In this document: positions 10,951-22,400 of the stretch, one piece after another | Numbering within the stretch: the stretch's first letter is position 1 | Layout: each line of letters begins with the position of its first letter | Assembly (NCBI RefSeq): GCF_018320785.1 | Contig: NC_054877.1 | Span: forward strand, 18,396,329-18,460,328 | Direction of reading: 5' to 3' | Length of the DNA stretch: 64,000 nucleotides | Source: Cheilinus undulatus | Lineage: Eukaryota; Chordata; Actinopteri; Labriformes; Labridae | The notes under the pieces: generated by a model | Seen by the model: the letters and a program-made list of their open reading frames with translations, nothing else | Database searches by the model: none | Told to the model about the DNA's origin: nothing | Translations under genes and position numbers: made by a program

Positions 10951-13726
10951 TAATCATTTTCATAGGGCTGATAATGATGTTGCCCTCATCTGTATATAAT
11001 ACAGCTTGAGATTCTGTGGCTCACATTGCTGACCAGCATCTCTCACCAATCCCTCTCCTGCCATCTCAAAAGAGGGCGCCATTTACCTCCCAATTCCCTG
11101 CTGTATACTCAGGTTACATACCAACATACCAGACTGTAATTCAATGGGTCTGCACTCAGGAAAGAAACACACAGGAAAAAAATATGCACAATGGCTTTTT
11201 CTTTTCCAGGTATGGCATAAGTCTGAGGAAGCTGTGCCACTGGAACAAGTTCTAGTTAAAAAAAAAAATACACGCTTGTGCCTTGTTAACAGATTTCAAC
11301 TAAGCAGAACTGTGGGGTGAATTCTGCATGAAACCAAGAAAATTACTTCTTAACCAAAACTGAGGTGCTATTTTGAATTGTTTTGTGAAAAGTTCGTCAC
11401 ACTTTTATTCATAATTTTGGTCATGAACTACACATTTTCCCAAGCTCAGATTTCTGTGCAGACAATGACAGTCTTCTGCAAATGTTGCCTTAAATATGGT
11501 ATTAATGATCATATTGACCATAATTACTTGTGATATTCTTCAACATACTGTATCTTTCAGGCATACGTTCAATGTGTATAACTAACACAAATATACAGTA
11601 GATTATGGCTTTATATTCACTTTTGACTGAGGCTGCAAACCTCTACAACTGGGTGACCTCGGCTGTGGGCGGGAAATGACATCCCAACCCTTGTTGGGTT
11701 TTTTCCTTAGTTTGTGTTGTGTTACTTTTTATTTTATCCCCACTCCCCTTCCCTTAAGGCTAACCTTTAGGGTTCAAGTGCCTAACCTTAACCCTCCTCA
11801 GATTTTCCTTAGTTTGTGGTCTGTTCAATTAAAAATTTATCCCCCTCATTAAATTGTGGGATTTTTAGTCATAAACTTCTGCACCACTTACCGTAACCTC
11901 TGACAGGGAGTGTTAAATATTTGTCATTCAGTACATCATTCTGGTTTTGGCTTGGGTAATGTATGTCACTTCCCCGCCCATGGTCAAGGTTTCCCCATTG
12001 TAGAGGATGTCCCATCATAAAGGTCTCATCAGATCCTCTTGGATTTTAAAACTTTTTTTGACCCCTTGAAAAAGTTAAACAGTAATCCCCCATTCACAGG
12101 TAACACCTAGAGTGGGCATGACTTAAACTGGTCTCTACTTCTTGAACTTTTGCAACCATTGTTGTATAGGTGACACCCATTTTAGGAGTCCTGCCCCCCC
12201 CCCCCAAATTTCATCCCAGCACCCCTAAAATAATTACAACAGTAGAAAATTCCCCATCAGATTTTTAAAAAGGTCCCAAAAATGTTGCATACATCTTAAT
12301 ATTTAGATATTTAGAAAAACTCTACATTCTAAATGATAATTATGCCAGGGTACAAGGGGAGAGTCATTGATTCTTTAAAGAAAAGCCCCTAATGTGATAT
12401 TAATTTTTAGGCTCTTTTACTTAATGGACTTGTTAAGTATTGGGAAAATGACTCATACAATTTAATGTAAAAAAAAATAATGGTAATAGTTTTCATTGTA
12501 TAAAGACAGCCCTGCCTTCAAAACGTTTTTGAAATAGTCATGGTATTAAGGAGTAACTTTACATTTCAAAATTTACTAAGGAGCTGAATCCCCCTCAAGG
12601 TCTGATCCTAAAATCGCCCCTGCATTGTTGAATGAAAAAATGTACAATGTCAAAGTAGAATCAGGACATAAGATTGAAGGTTCCAGTGATAAATCTCTGG
12701 CCACAAACATGGCAATCACTGCCTGATATAAAGGTGAAAATTAATATACAGTGCTTAACAAATTTATTAGATCACCCTAACCCTAACCAAAGTAAGGTTT
12801 TTGCCACAGCTGCCCTAAATTAACAGCATTAGTAATTACCAAAATCATTTTTTAAGTTTCTGCAATGGTTAATACACCAATATGTAGAAGCTCTTTAACC
12901 CAAATGATATTTTTAATGCTAAAATATAATTATTATTGTTATCCATGAATTTTCAAATTTACTGATTTACAAAAAACCTGAAAAAATAGTAAAGCACATT
13001 ATAATTTCTTGATTAATATGTCAAATTATAGTTATTTACTTGCATTCCTGAACAGAAAAATTCGTTTTAGTGGTTGAATGCTATGCTTGATTAATTTCTG
13101 ACTTCTCAGAGAAGCCCAGTGGGCTGGCTCAAATTTGGGTGAATTCAGTTTGAAACTCCTCATTCCTGTTCAAAATGGTAAAACGTGGAGAGCTGACTGA
13201 AAATGAAAGAGTCCGCATTAAAGCACTTCATGATGCTGGATGGTCTTTGAGACAAATGTGCCAGGTGGTATAATAATTTGTTAAGCACTGTATATTCTGA
13301 TAATTTCAAATCTTTATAAAAGTACATGCCACAGTGTAATGTTCATGCAGTATATTGAAAGTTTTTATTTGAAGCTCTCAGGTTTACCTGGAAGTTCTGC
13401 CCCAGCTCGTACACAACTCCTCGGTACTCACAACCGATCTTCTCACACCTGGGACAGCAGTCAGTGGGGTAGTGGCTGACATGGATGCATGCAGCCGGCA
13501 GAGAGGTGCACTCTGTGCGGGAACAAGCGGAGCCCTCAGCGGTGCATTCACACTGGGTGCAGTGGTCAGAGTCCAGAAAATACCATTCCCCCACGAAGTA
13601 TATGCTCCCGTTTGCCTCGCAGGTGCCGTCCTGCTGCCCGGCTACTGAGAAGCCCAAACAGGCCTGTGCGCAAAGAAGAAGTGCCAAGACGGCCGTGCGT
13701 ATTCTGGAGTCCATCCTAAAAACCAT
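9660..13726 (-). CDS. Secreted VWC-domain protein, VWC2/VWC2L (brorin) family, 3 exons, 219 aa
   Basis: Coding exons on the minus strand are 13726-13388, 10166-10037 and 9850-9660. Donors are GTAAAC and GTGAGT, acceptors are CTCAG and TTCAG, and the phases agree, giving 219 codons and a TGA stop. Residues 1 to about 24 form a signal peptide (hydrophobic LALLLCAQACLG). The mature part has a short N-terminus and then cysteine-rich VWC modules. These carry the family signatures TDCCPRCE, CVNPVYQPGKCCPEC and GPNCY...VIPAG, the last two very close to vertebrate VWC2 and VWC2L. The length also fits (VWC2L is about 220 aa). Known members are secreted BMP-pathway modulators in neural tissue; that role here is inference from family. 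A second in-frame Met (codon 5, 13714) could be the start. The C-terminal module is closer in layout to VWC2 than to VWC2L, so the exact orthologue is unresolved. Confidence 0.88.
10909..10947. repeat. (AT)n microsatellite
   Basis: An uninterrupted AT dinucleotide run of about 39 bases lies in intron 1 of the VWC-domain gene. Confidence 0.95.
12749..13290 (+). mobile_element. Tc1/mariner element, internally deleted, 542 bp
   Basis: The ends are CAGTGCTTAACAAATTTATTA and, at the right, AATTTGTTAAGCACTG, with TA on each side (12747-12748 and 13291-13292). This is the TA target duplication of Tc1/mariner. Near the right end, from the ATG at 13175, about 30 codons read like the start of a Tc1-type transposase: MVKRGELTENERVRIKALHD followed by AGWSLRQMCQ, the first helix-turn-helix. 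The catalytic part is missing, so the copy is non-autonomous. It lies in intron 1 of the VWC-domain gene, just 3' of exon 1 in genomic order. A short telomere-like run (CCCTAACCCTAACC) follows the left terminus. Confidence 0.85.
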
Positions 13727-14250
13727 GATGATTCAGCCTATGCTCCTTGTCCAGAGAAAAACTAAAATTAAATTGCAAGTGAATGAATAAAAAAATCCAC
13801 CGTATTCCAGCTGAGAACCGGAAGATAGAATATCAGAGTTTACAACAACGTGCAGTTGTCACATTTTAGGCTACAAAGCTTCAGCGTCACCTCAGCCCCC
13901 CGTCCAGGCAGTCTGCTGGGGCTGCGCACAATTCAACAGGAGAGTCCGGAAGGGGGTGGAGGATAGGGGCATGAACAGGGAAAGTTTTTCACTGCCTCTT
14001 TGAAAGTTCACACACCAGCTTCAGCCAGAGTCTGTAGCCCTTTAATCTCATTCAAGTCCAAACTTTTACAAGCACCTAACATCCAGGTCCACACAGTCTG
14101 TTTGCTGACATAAAGCTGACCTACTACTTTCGGAATAAAACCAGACATGATTACTGCAAGGAGACAGCTCTGATCTCGCGATATCTCCCCATAGTAACAG
14201 GAATGTTTCCCTGGATACTACAGGGTTGTTAGATACGAGGAGCCAATTAA
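13727..14250. promoter_or_regulatory. Divergent promoter region between the VWC-domain gene and ccdc24
   Basis: The region lies between the VWC gene start (minus, 13726) and a presumed non-coding first exon of ccdc24 on the plus strand ending at 14250. That exon end is inferred from the donor CCAATTAAG|GTGAGC. The region is less AT-rich than its surroundings and contains CG dinucleotides. It holds two X-box-like motifs near the ccdc24 side. No TATA box is evident. Both transcription starts are inferred. Confidence 0.5.
14185..14218 (+). promoter_or_regulatory. Pair of RFX X-box-like motifs upstream of ccdc24
   Basis: CTCCCCATAGTAAC (14185-14198) keeps the right half of the X-box (consensus GTTNCCATGGNAAC). 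GTTTCCCTGGATAC (14205-14218) keeps the left half. They lie 6 bases apart, just before the presumed donor of the ccdc24 leader exon. RFX factors use such sites to drive cilium genes, which would suggest a ciliary or sperm role for ccdc24. Neither site is a perfect match. Confidence 0.4.
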
Positions 14251-16473
14251 GGTGAGCGTTTGTTTCGGTAAACACAGTTTAAACGCACTTTTGTGGCATT
14301 TCAATGTATTTTAAACAACATTTTATTGCGTTTAAGTGTCGACTTTTGAAATACACTCTGTAAAAACGTGTCTTTTTTAATGCTTGGCTTACAATTCACG
14401 GTTCAGATAACTAAAGGTTGCTAGTATTTCTTACTCACATCAAATACCGGGAGCTGACCTAGCTTAATTTAAGTCTTATCATGTTTTAGGACAATTGTAG
14501 CTACGCATGTGTGAAACTCCTGTCTGTAGACTTTAGGGTTCCTTTCAATTATGCTAAATGCTCCTGTAACTTTAAAAACTACAAGACTACATTCCCCACC
14601 TTCATTAAAACGCGTTTCACTTGTGGCGTATTTCGGCTTTTGACAGTTAATATGATAATGTATTTGACAGCTGTATTGCTATTTTAAAATAGCTGCAAGA
14701 AAAGGGCATTAAGGGCTTTTTATTTAATTTCTTATAGTTATAAAATATTACAAATAAAACATTTGAAGCTTTTGCTAATCAGAAGTCCATTTGTACACAT
14801 AGTTTCTTGACTTTATTTATTTTCTGTTCTCAACTGGTGGGTGGGGACCCAAATATGGGTCGTTGTGCTTTTTTCAATGGGACACTAATGTGTACCTGTG
14901 TGGTAAAAAAGTGCTAGTGACTGAAAATTCATTATCATAAGCAATCACATAATGGCGCAATCTCACTCACAGGTACATAGTTGAAACTTGATGTTTTCAC
15001 TGAGGCTGTACATTCCTGGTTTATTTCTGCTGAGAAAATGCTGCTTACCAGATAATATTTTCCCTCTCATACACTGCCATTTTGGTTAAAAAATTCTACT
15101 GTTGTGTTTTGTGATGAAGAATATTCTATCTGTAGTCTTTTTGCTCAGGGTGCTGCTGTCTGCTAGTGAAGTTACACAATACCACTGGTTATAAGCTGAA
15201 GTTATCACATACATAGTGACGTGGTGTATAAGGAAGTAGTTCTGCTGGGTTTTTTTAATTATGTCAGAGTGTCATCAAACAATTGTCTATGTATGCTTAT
15301 ATGTCTATGTTTATTGTTTGTTTATTGTTACATAAATGTTAATAACAGGTGTCCTTTACAACTGATTCTGATTTGAAAAAAAAATACTGTGTGAAAATTG
15401 ATTCATACCACTTGTTTCTTCGAGCCAGCGGTGTTAAGCCCACAACATACATACCATGTTAAGCCCACAACATACATACCATGTTACATACCATGTAACG
15501 TACCTCAGTTGCCATCCTTAGCACACACAAACAGCAGCATGTTAACGGTCAAACTCCCCACCAGGTGCTTGATACCAGAACTAAAATTCTGATCGGGGAG
15601 GCCTCATTGGTTATTCCAAAAATAGGATAGGAGCAGTGGTATTTCACCAGCAGCTGAGGCCTCCCACTTATTCTACCCCTCAGAAAAAAGATGGTGCTAA
15701 TGTCTTTTTTTCTGTGCTCTCAAATAGAGCTGCTACTACAGCAGCTGAGATAGACAAAACAGCGGTTCTTTTCCTGACAGCCACTCCACCAGCTGTGGAG
15801 CGGTGTAAAATGCTGTGGTGCAATGCGCCAACGTGCATCTGGCAGTCACTGGTGTGAGCTTGTCCATAGAAAATAATGGGGCTGATCATTTGGATGTACG
15901 TCAGATGGCGGTGGTGTGTTTGGACTTCAGTCTGCTAGCAATCCTAAACTGATTACCATGTCCAAAATGAACAACATGAACAGGATAATCACAGCGTGAA
16001 CTATACTCTATGTAAAGATAATACCAACTAGAAATATATCTAAAGATACATATATTGAGCTTTTGTTTAAATTCAACATTTCTTTCAAAAACGAAACATT
16101 CTATTTCGAGATTTTGCAAACTACTTCCTTAAACTTTCTGGCATACAGATAATCACAGTATGCCATGTCATCATGTACACGATCATTCCAACTTAGAGCC
16201 ATCCATATGACACATGTCACTAGCAGAAGGAAGAACCAGAGCAGATCTGGCTCCCTAAGCCTAAACCAGTGGGGCTTGTCCAGTGTGACCTGGTCACATG
16301 ATAGTTATTTTCATGAAACAGATTTAAGTGACATTTTTCAGAAAAATAGGTCCACGATTATCATTTAGGAGGTGGGAGTGGGTCCCCCAAGTCTAGCTGA
16401 GCCTCTACCCTAGTTAACTTAAGGAATACATTTTTTTAAAAAAAGTGTTTTCCCCTCCTTTCTTTTTCTCTAG
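14251..16473 (+). other. Presumed intron between ccdc24 leader exon and first coding exon
   Basis: I see no coding exon and no clear transposon here. A short direct repeat (CCATGTTAAGCCCACAACATACATA, two overlapping copies; longer than shown motifs elsewhere, core GTTAAGCCCACAACATA) lies at about 15432-15482. Confidence 0.35.
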
Positions 16474-16485
16474 ACTGACACTCTT

Positions 16486-19400
16486 ATGCAGTCGTCTGAT
16501 GAAAACGAGCTCTGGTGTCCTAGTCAGTCTCTGTGGATCCTGATCGCTGATCATGTTCCTGGGTCAGAGCTGTCAGAGATCTACAGGGCACTGGGCTCCT
16601 CCCTGGTTGACGGGTACAAAGCTGCACACACGGAGGTAAGATGATATTCATGAGGTCAATATCTGAATTCTATTATAAGAAATATTTCCAGTTCTTGTCT
16701 GTATTGCTGCATACTTACTTGTTTTAATGGAAAATTTCCTTCAGTTCAGCCAGTTAAGTTTTTTTTTTTTTTCACAGTTCTTAGTTTTCACAATTCTTCT
16801 TTGAAGGATACAGATACTGAGGTAATGGGCAATAAAATACTACACAAAACAATCTAGCCATCTTTAAGATTTTTTTCAGCACAGCCTCTGGCCAAACAAT
16901 TTATGACTTGTGGTGTTAGGTTTTGTAAGTAGGTTGGTTTGGCTCCATGCACTCATTAATTAAAATTCCCAGACTCACTCATAAAAGTGAAATGTGGGTT
17001 AACTGGCACTGTTTTAAAGTTAAATCCAAATGTAAGCCAGACAGACATCAATATTTACCCAAAGGCAGCTAAACTCCACTTCCCTAAAATCCCCTCTCGT
17101 GGAAATCCCTCAGCTCTGAAAAAAATGACCTCACCCAAGTAAGACTTGCAGGACTGATTGGAAACATACCCACCTAAGCTGGAATGGCACACACCTTTCT
17201 AAATTGGCCACTTCAAAGTCAAGACTAGTATTTTCCTCTAATATTTTATACATAGCTAGATAAATTACTTTTGAATTCCTAGTTAAAAAAGTTGAAAGTC
17301 TTTTACCTTCATTTTTTAGGATTGTTCTAATGTTCACGCTGCAGCTCAAAGTGATCTGACTCTGATTTGTTTGCACCTAAATGACTCAAGCAGTGTAAAC
17401 ACAGTCTGAGATAATCAGTTCATATCATTAAAATTAAATAGTTTGAAAGATTTATCTAAAGACAGGCGGGTCAAGGTTTTCTTAAAGTGGATTTCTTTCA
17501 GTGCGATCATGTCATGTGTTAATCTTTCATTTTAAAGTATTACAGCGCATTACAAATGTCTCAGTGGTTGACCTAATATCTTAATGTGCAGAAATGCAGG
17601 AACATTCCTGCCAAGCTGAATTACATAATAGAGGTCATGCCATGTGCACTTCTGACCAAGTCTGGAGCTGTAGATTTCACTCAGACACAAAGAATTTCAC
17701 ACATCAGCATTTTCTCTGGAGTACAAAATCACTCAATTGGCTGTTTTCTTGCTCATATGGTATGATTTTTCTTCCCTGCTCTGCTCTGCTTTCTTCTTTC
17801 TTATCATTTGCCATCTTCCCGCTTGCTCCTCTGCTGTGTTGAAATGCCTCCATCTGTAGATGTTATCCAGCCAACAGGCCAGTCATTGTTTGCAAAAACA
17901 CACATGGACATAATCTGTCTCGCCTCTCAGGCTTTGCCACACATTATTATTTTTATTACTTTTTTTGTAAAAATTACAGTTGAAAACACACACAGACATT
18001 AACATGCTAATTCATCCAGACACATTTCAATTCACTGTTTAAAAGTCAAATTAGGAGGCTTTTATCTATAAAAACTGGATTTAAAGCACAATTCAAAGAC
18101 AAATTAAACCAAATCAAGTCTAAACAATGCTGAGTAATTCGATCCACACACACACACACACACAAAACACACACAGAAAGAGGCCCAGAAAGCTTAGTGA
18201 GTCAGGGGGTCGGTATAACAGGGTTAAAGAGGCTAATCTTCAGCTGCTGCTAAGACTGTTAACAACCCATACTCTTCAACTTGATTTTATGTGTGTCTGT
18301 ATAAAGAATATGGATGTGTGTATGCATCAGTGTTCATTTTGTCTACTAAAATGAAAAATGTTAGTCAACTCCCTTTTTTCTATTAGGAGGATGAAGATGA
18401 GACTGGCTAAAATTTGATCTTTGATGCTGAAAACTATGACAAAGTACATTTAATATCCTTCGTTGAGACTTGAACAAGACTGAAATATCAGTGCAGGATT
18501 GCTGCATATTCAAAATTCTTTATAGTCCTCCATTGTGCATAAATCAGCAAAACATAAGGAGAGATTGTAGAGAACATTCAAGGTAAGCTTCAAAGTAAAG
18601 AAAGTACTAGTAGTGCATTAGTTTATGTGTTTTAGATTTATATTAGTTTTATAATATGGCTTTAAAATAACTTCAAAGAAACAATTGTACTGACTTATAG
18701 TAAAACCTAAAATGTCAGGACTTCCACTGACTTAAATTGGACTAAAATGATTTTGAGATTGTATTTTTGGCTAGAACTAGACTAAAACTTTAAAAAATGA
18801 AAATGACTTAAATACGACTAAAACTCAAAGGCATTTAAATCTGAAACCTAAAACTACAGTGCTGATAAAAAGTATTCACCCCCTTGGATGTTGGTCAGTA
18901 TAATTTGACTATTTTAATGAAATAATACAAGAAGCCTTGTTAATGTCAAAGTAAAAACAGATTTCTGCAAAGTAATGTCAATTAAATAAAAATATGTAAG
19001 GTAAAATAAGTGATTGCAAAAATATTCACCTACTCTAAAGTGACAGAACCAATTCAACTGAGGTTCAGCCAGTTGGAGCTAGTACTCTCACAACTAGTGA
19101 AATGGGGATCCCCTGAGTGCAGTGATGAGTCTCAAGTGATTGTAGTATAAAAACCTATTTCTGGAAAGTCCAGTCACTGGTTGCTGAGTATTCCTAGCTA
19201 CCATTACACCATGACGACAAAAGAACACTCCAAGCAACTCAGAGAAAGGGGGATTAAAAAGTATAAGTCAAGGGATGGATACAAAAACAATTCCAAGGCA
19301 ATGAACCTCCCCCAGAGTTCAGTTCAATCCATTATGGTGGTGGCAGCATCATGCTGAAGGGATTCTTCTCGGCAGCTGTCCCTGGAAAGGATGAATGCAG

Positions 19401-22400
19401 GAAAATATAGGACAATCTTGGAGGACATCTTATCCAGTCTGCAAGAGAATTATGGCTTGGGAAAGTATTTGTTTTCCAGCAAGACAATGACGCAAAACAA
19501 ACAGTGAAAGTTACACAGAAATGCTTTAAAGACAACAAGGTGAATGTTCTGGAGTGGCCGAGTCAAAGCCTAGACCTCAATCCAATAGTGAATTTGTGGC
19601 TGGACTTGAAGAGGGTTGTTCATGCCTAATCCCCATGCAGCCTGACAGAGTTTGAGCAGTTTTGCAAGGAAGAATGGAGTGAAATTGCTGTGTCCAGATG
19701 TGGAAGCCTGATTGAGACCTATCCACACAGATGCTTCTACTAAGTACTGACTTGAGGGCGTGAATATTTATGCACTTATTTTACATGACATATTTTTGTT
19801 TAATTGACATTACTTTGCAGAAATCTGTGTTCATTTTGACATTGGAATTTTTATTGCATTTGTTTTTTGTCAATAAGGCAAATTATACTGATCATGATTG
19901 ATTTATAAAATCAAGAAAAGGGCAAGACATCCAAGGCACTTTAAATTCAAAATATCTGCCAAAATGAACACTGGTATGCATGTGTGTGTCATGTGTGTGA
20001 CTTTCATGTGTTTTCACCTACACTTCAGTGTAACAGTGGAATTGGGCAAAGCTTGCAAACAGAGGGAAAGACAGGCTTAGAGCTTTGAGACATTTCCAAA
20101 AGAAAAAAAAGCAACAAGGTACAGAGCACCTTATTCAACTCTCAGACTGGTTTCATGCAGGTTTCATCGGTTATTACATCTACTGCCAGGTGGATCATTT
20201 CCCTTTTTTCCCCCTGTGCGTGTCTGCTTATCTCCATGTCATTCACTTTGTGTATTTTCTCTCCTCTGTACCCGTGTGTTCCTCCTGCAGCTATGTAATG
20301 AAATCCATCCTTCAGTGAACCACTGTGAAAAGTAATAGTTGATCTGCAGGCGACTCCTCCATTCCTCAGCACCACTGCTCCTCCCTCCATCAAGGTCTCC
20401 ATTGTCTCTGGCGGTTAGATCAGAGGGAATATTAGCCTCTCTTTTCAAGTCTCTCTGCAAGGCCAATCTGTCTGTACCTCCCTCTACACTCTCACTCTGT
20501 CTCTCTTATCTGCTCTGAATGAAAAGCCCTTTAAGTTAAACGTATTTTTAAACCCAATTTGAATAATTCAACATAATAGCACCTCGTAAAGGTTTTTAGC
20601 TGACAGTTCTTAGCAGAGCTTCTGTAGAATAACTCTCAAATGAGGTCAACAGTCTCATGGCAGAAGGAGAAAGGAAAAGATTCAGGAACTACTTGTTAGC
20701 TGTTGAGCCATGAATCCTGTAACATAAACACTCCAACACCCAAACAGAGACAGAGGAAGCCAGAGCTAGTGAGAAAGCTGTGTGTGTGTGTGGAAGGCAA
20801 AAACCTCCACAAACACACACAGCCGTGTTTTTATAGTATCCTCTAGTGTATTCGTTTGAGGTTAACCTTGACTGCAGCATGACAGAAATGATTGGCAAGC
20901 AACAGGTGTGGAGGTGTTTTATGGCATCCAGACTTCTCTTGTGTGTGCACAGGCACATGTTTTTACCTCAATTTTTAAACCTAAAATGTTTGTTTTATAT
21001 TTTTTGTGGGGGAGGTACATCTTTTTGAAATAATGATGGTATTTTAGCAGAAGTTCAAGAACAGCTGAAGGGAACAAGCTGTCAGTAGTTAAAGTACGCA
21101 GATCATCATTGGCACACAGCACCTCTACTAGCTCTCAGAGCAAGTCAGGCATAAATACTGCCCTTTTTTAATAAATCCTTGATCTGCAGTGATAATCCTC
21201 GCAGAAGTACAAAGACTAGAAAGCTGCACAGTCATGCTGCAGACAGAGCTGCTTATCTAATAAAATACACAATTTTAAATTCATCATGCTCCTCACTGTG
21301 TGCTAAATGTAGTGATGTGGTCCTTGGAAACAAAGATAAAAGGGAGTGCATCAATGTTATGTGAGTTACAAAAGGAATGGAACCACATGAAAACCCTGGG
21401 TATGTTAAACACTGGGAGCAAGCAGACCTCATTGTGTTATTGTCTTGTAGCAAATATATTTTCTGAAAGAAGATGTCAGCCATATTTTATATTTGTGCAA
21501 ACTAAAGTTCTATTGCTTTTTTTTCGCAGAGATAGTGTTCAGTGTTTGCAACAGTTCACAGAAAACAATGTCTGCTTCTGCCAAGGACAGCGCTGAAAAT
21601 GTTTTAAGGAGAAGAAAATAAAGAGAGAAGTGGAGATGTAGTGCAGCAGAGTCACTTACTGCAAGAAGAAAACAAATAGGCACAGATAAATTCATATTTT
21701 GAAAATTAGAGTGCTGAACTCTGCCTCTCTACTGCAGAAGCAAAATTGATCAGCTGTTTCTTTATGCTGATAATGGAATCAGTTCATTGTTAAGCTGCCA
21801 TATGAAAGAGAGACCCTACACTGCTGACACTGGTAGACTAAGTCAGTGGGGCTGTCAGAGGAATCTCTGGATGTCTTGATGGCTGCTTGCAGCAAGTTGT
21901 TTATTCTAGTTCTTTTTATGTGTGAAAAGTAGGGACATTTAAATAAGACAATATACATGTGCATAAAAAATGCACAGGTGGGACAAAATAAACCTCTAAA
22001 GTCTTATAAGGGGACCCAACTCAAAATACCAGCAAATTTATATGTTCATATGAAGTCAAACAGCAGGAAGATGATGCATTCAAATTCATTTTTATACTTT
22101 AACATAATGCATTTAAAGATTGCTATGCAGTTAAAAGCACTTGTTTCAGATCTCTTTTGAAACCAAAGATTGAGCATATGACATTAGTTCAAGCAGGCCA
22201 CTATTGTCATGTCTCTTTATGGACCCCAGGAAGAATAGTCATTGCTGCGGTAACAACTAATGAGGATCCAATATAAATAAGTAAATAAATAAATAAATAC
22301 TGTGTTGTCTTTGAAGCCTGCTCTGCTCTCTGGGTTTATTGCTGCTTCTCTCCCTGCCTCAGGCTCTCCTTGTAGGCACAGGAAGATGCTTACCACATGG

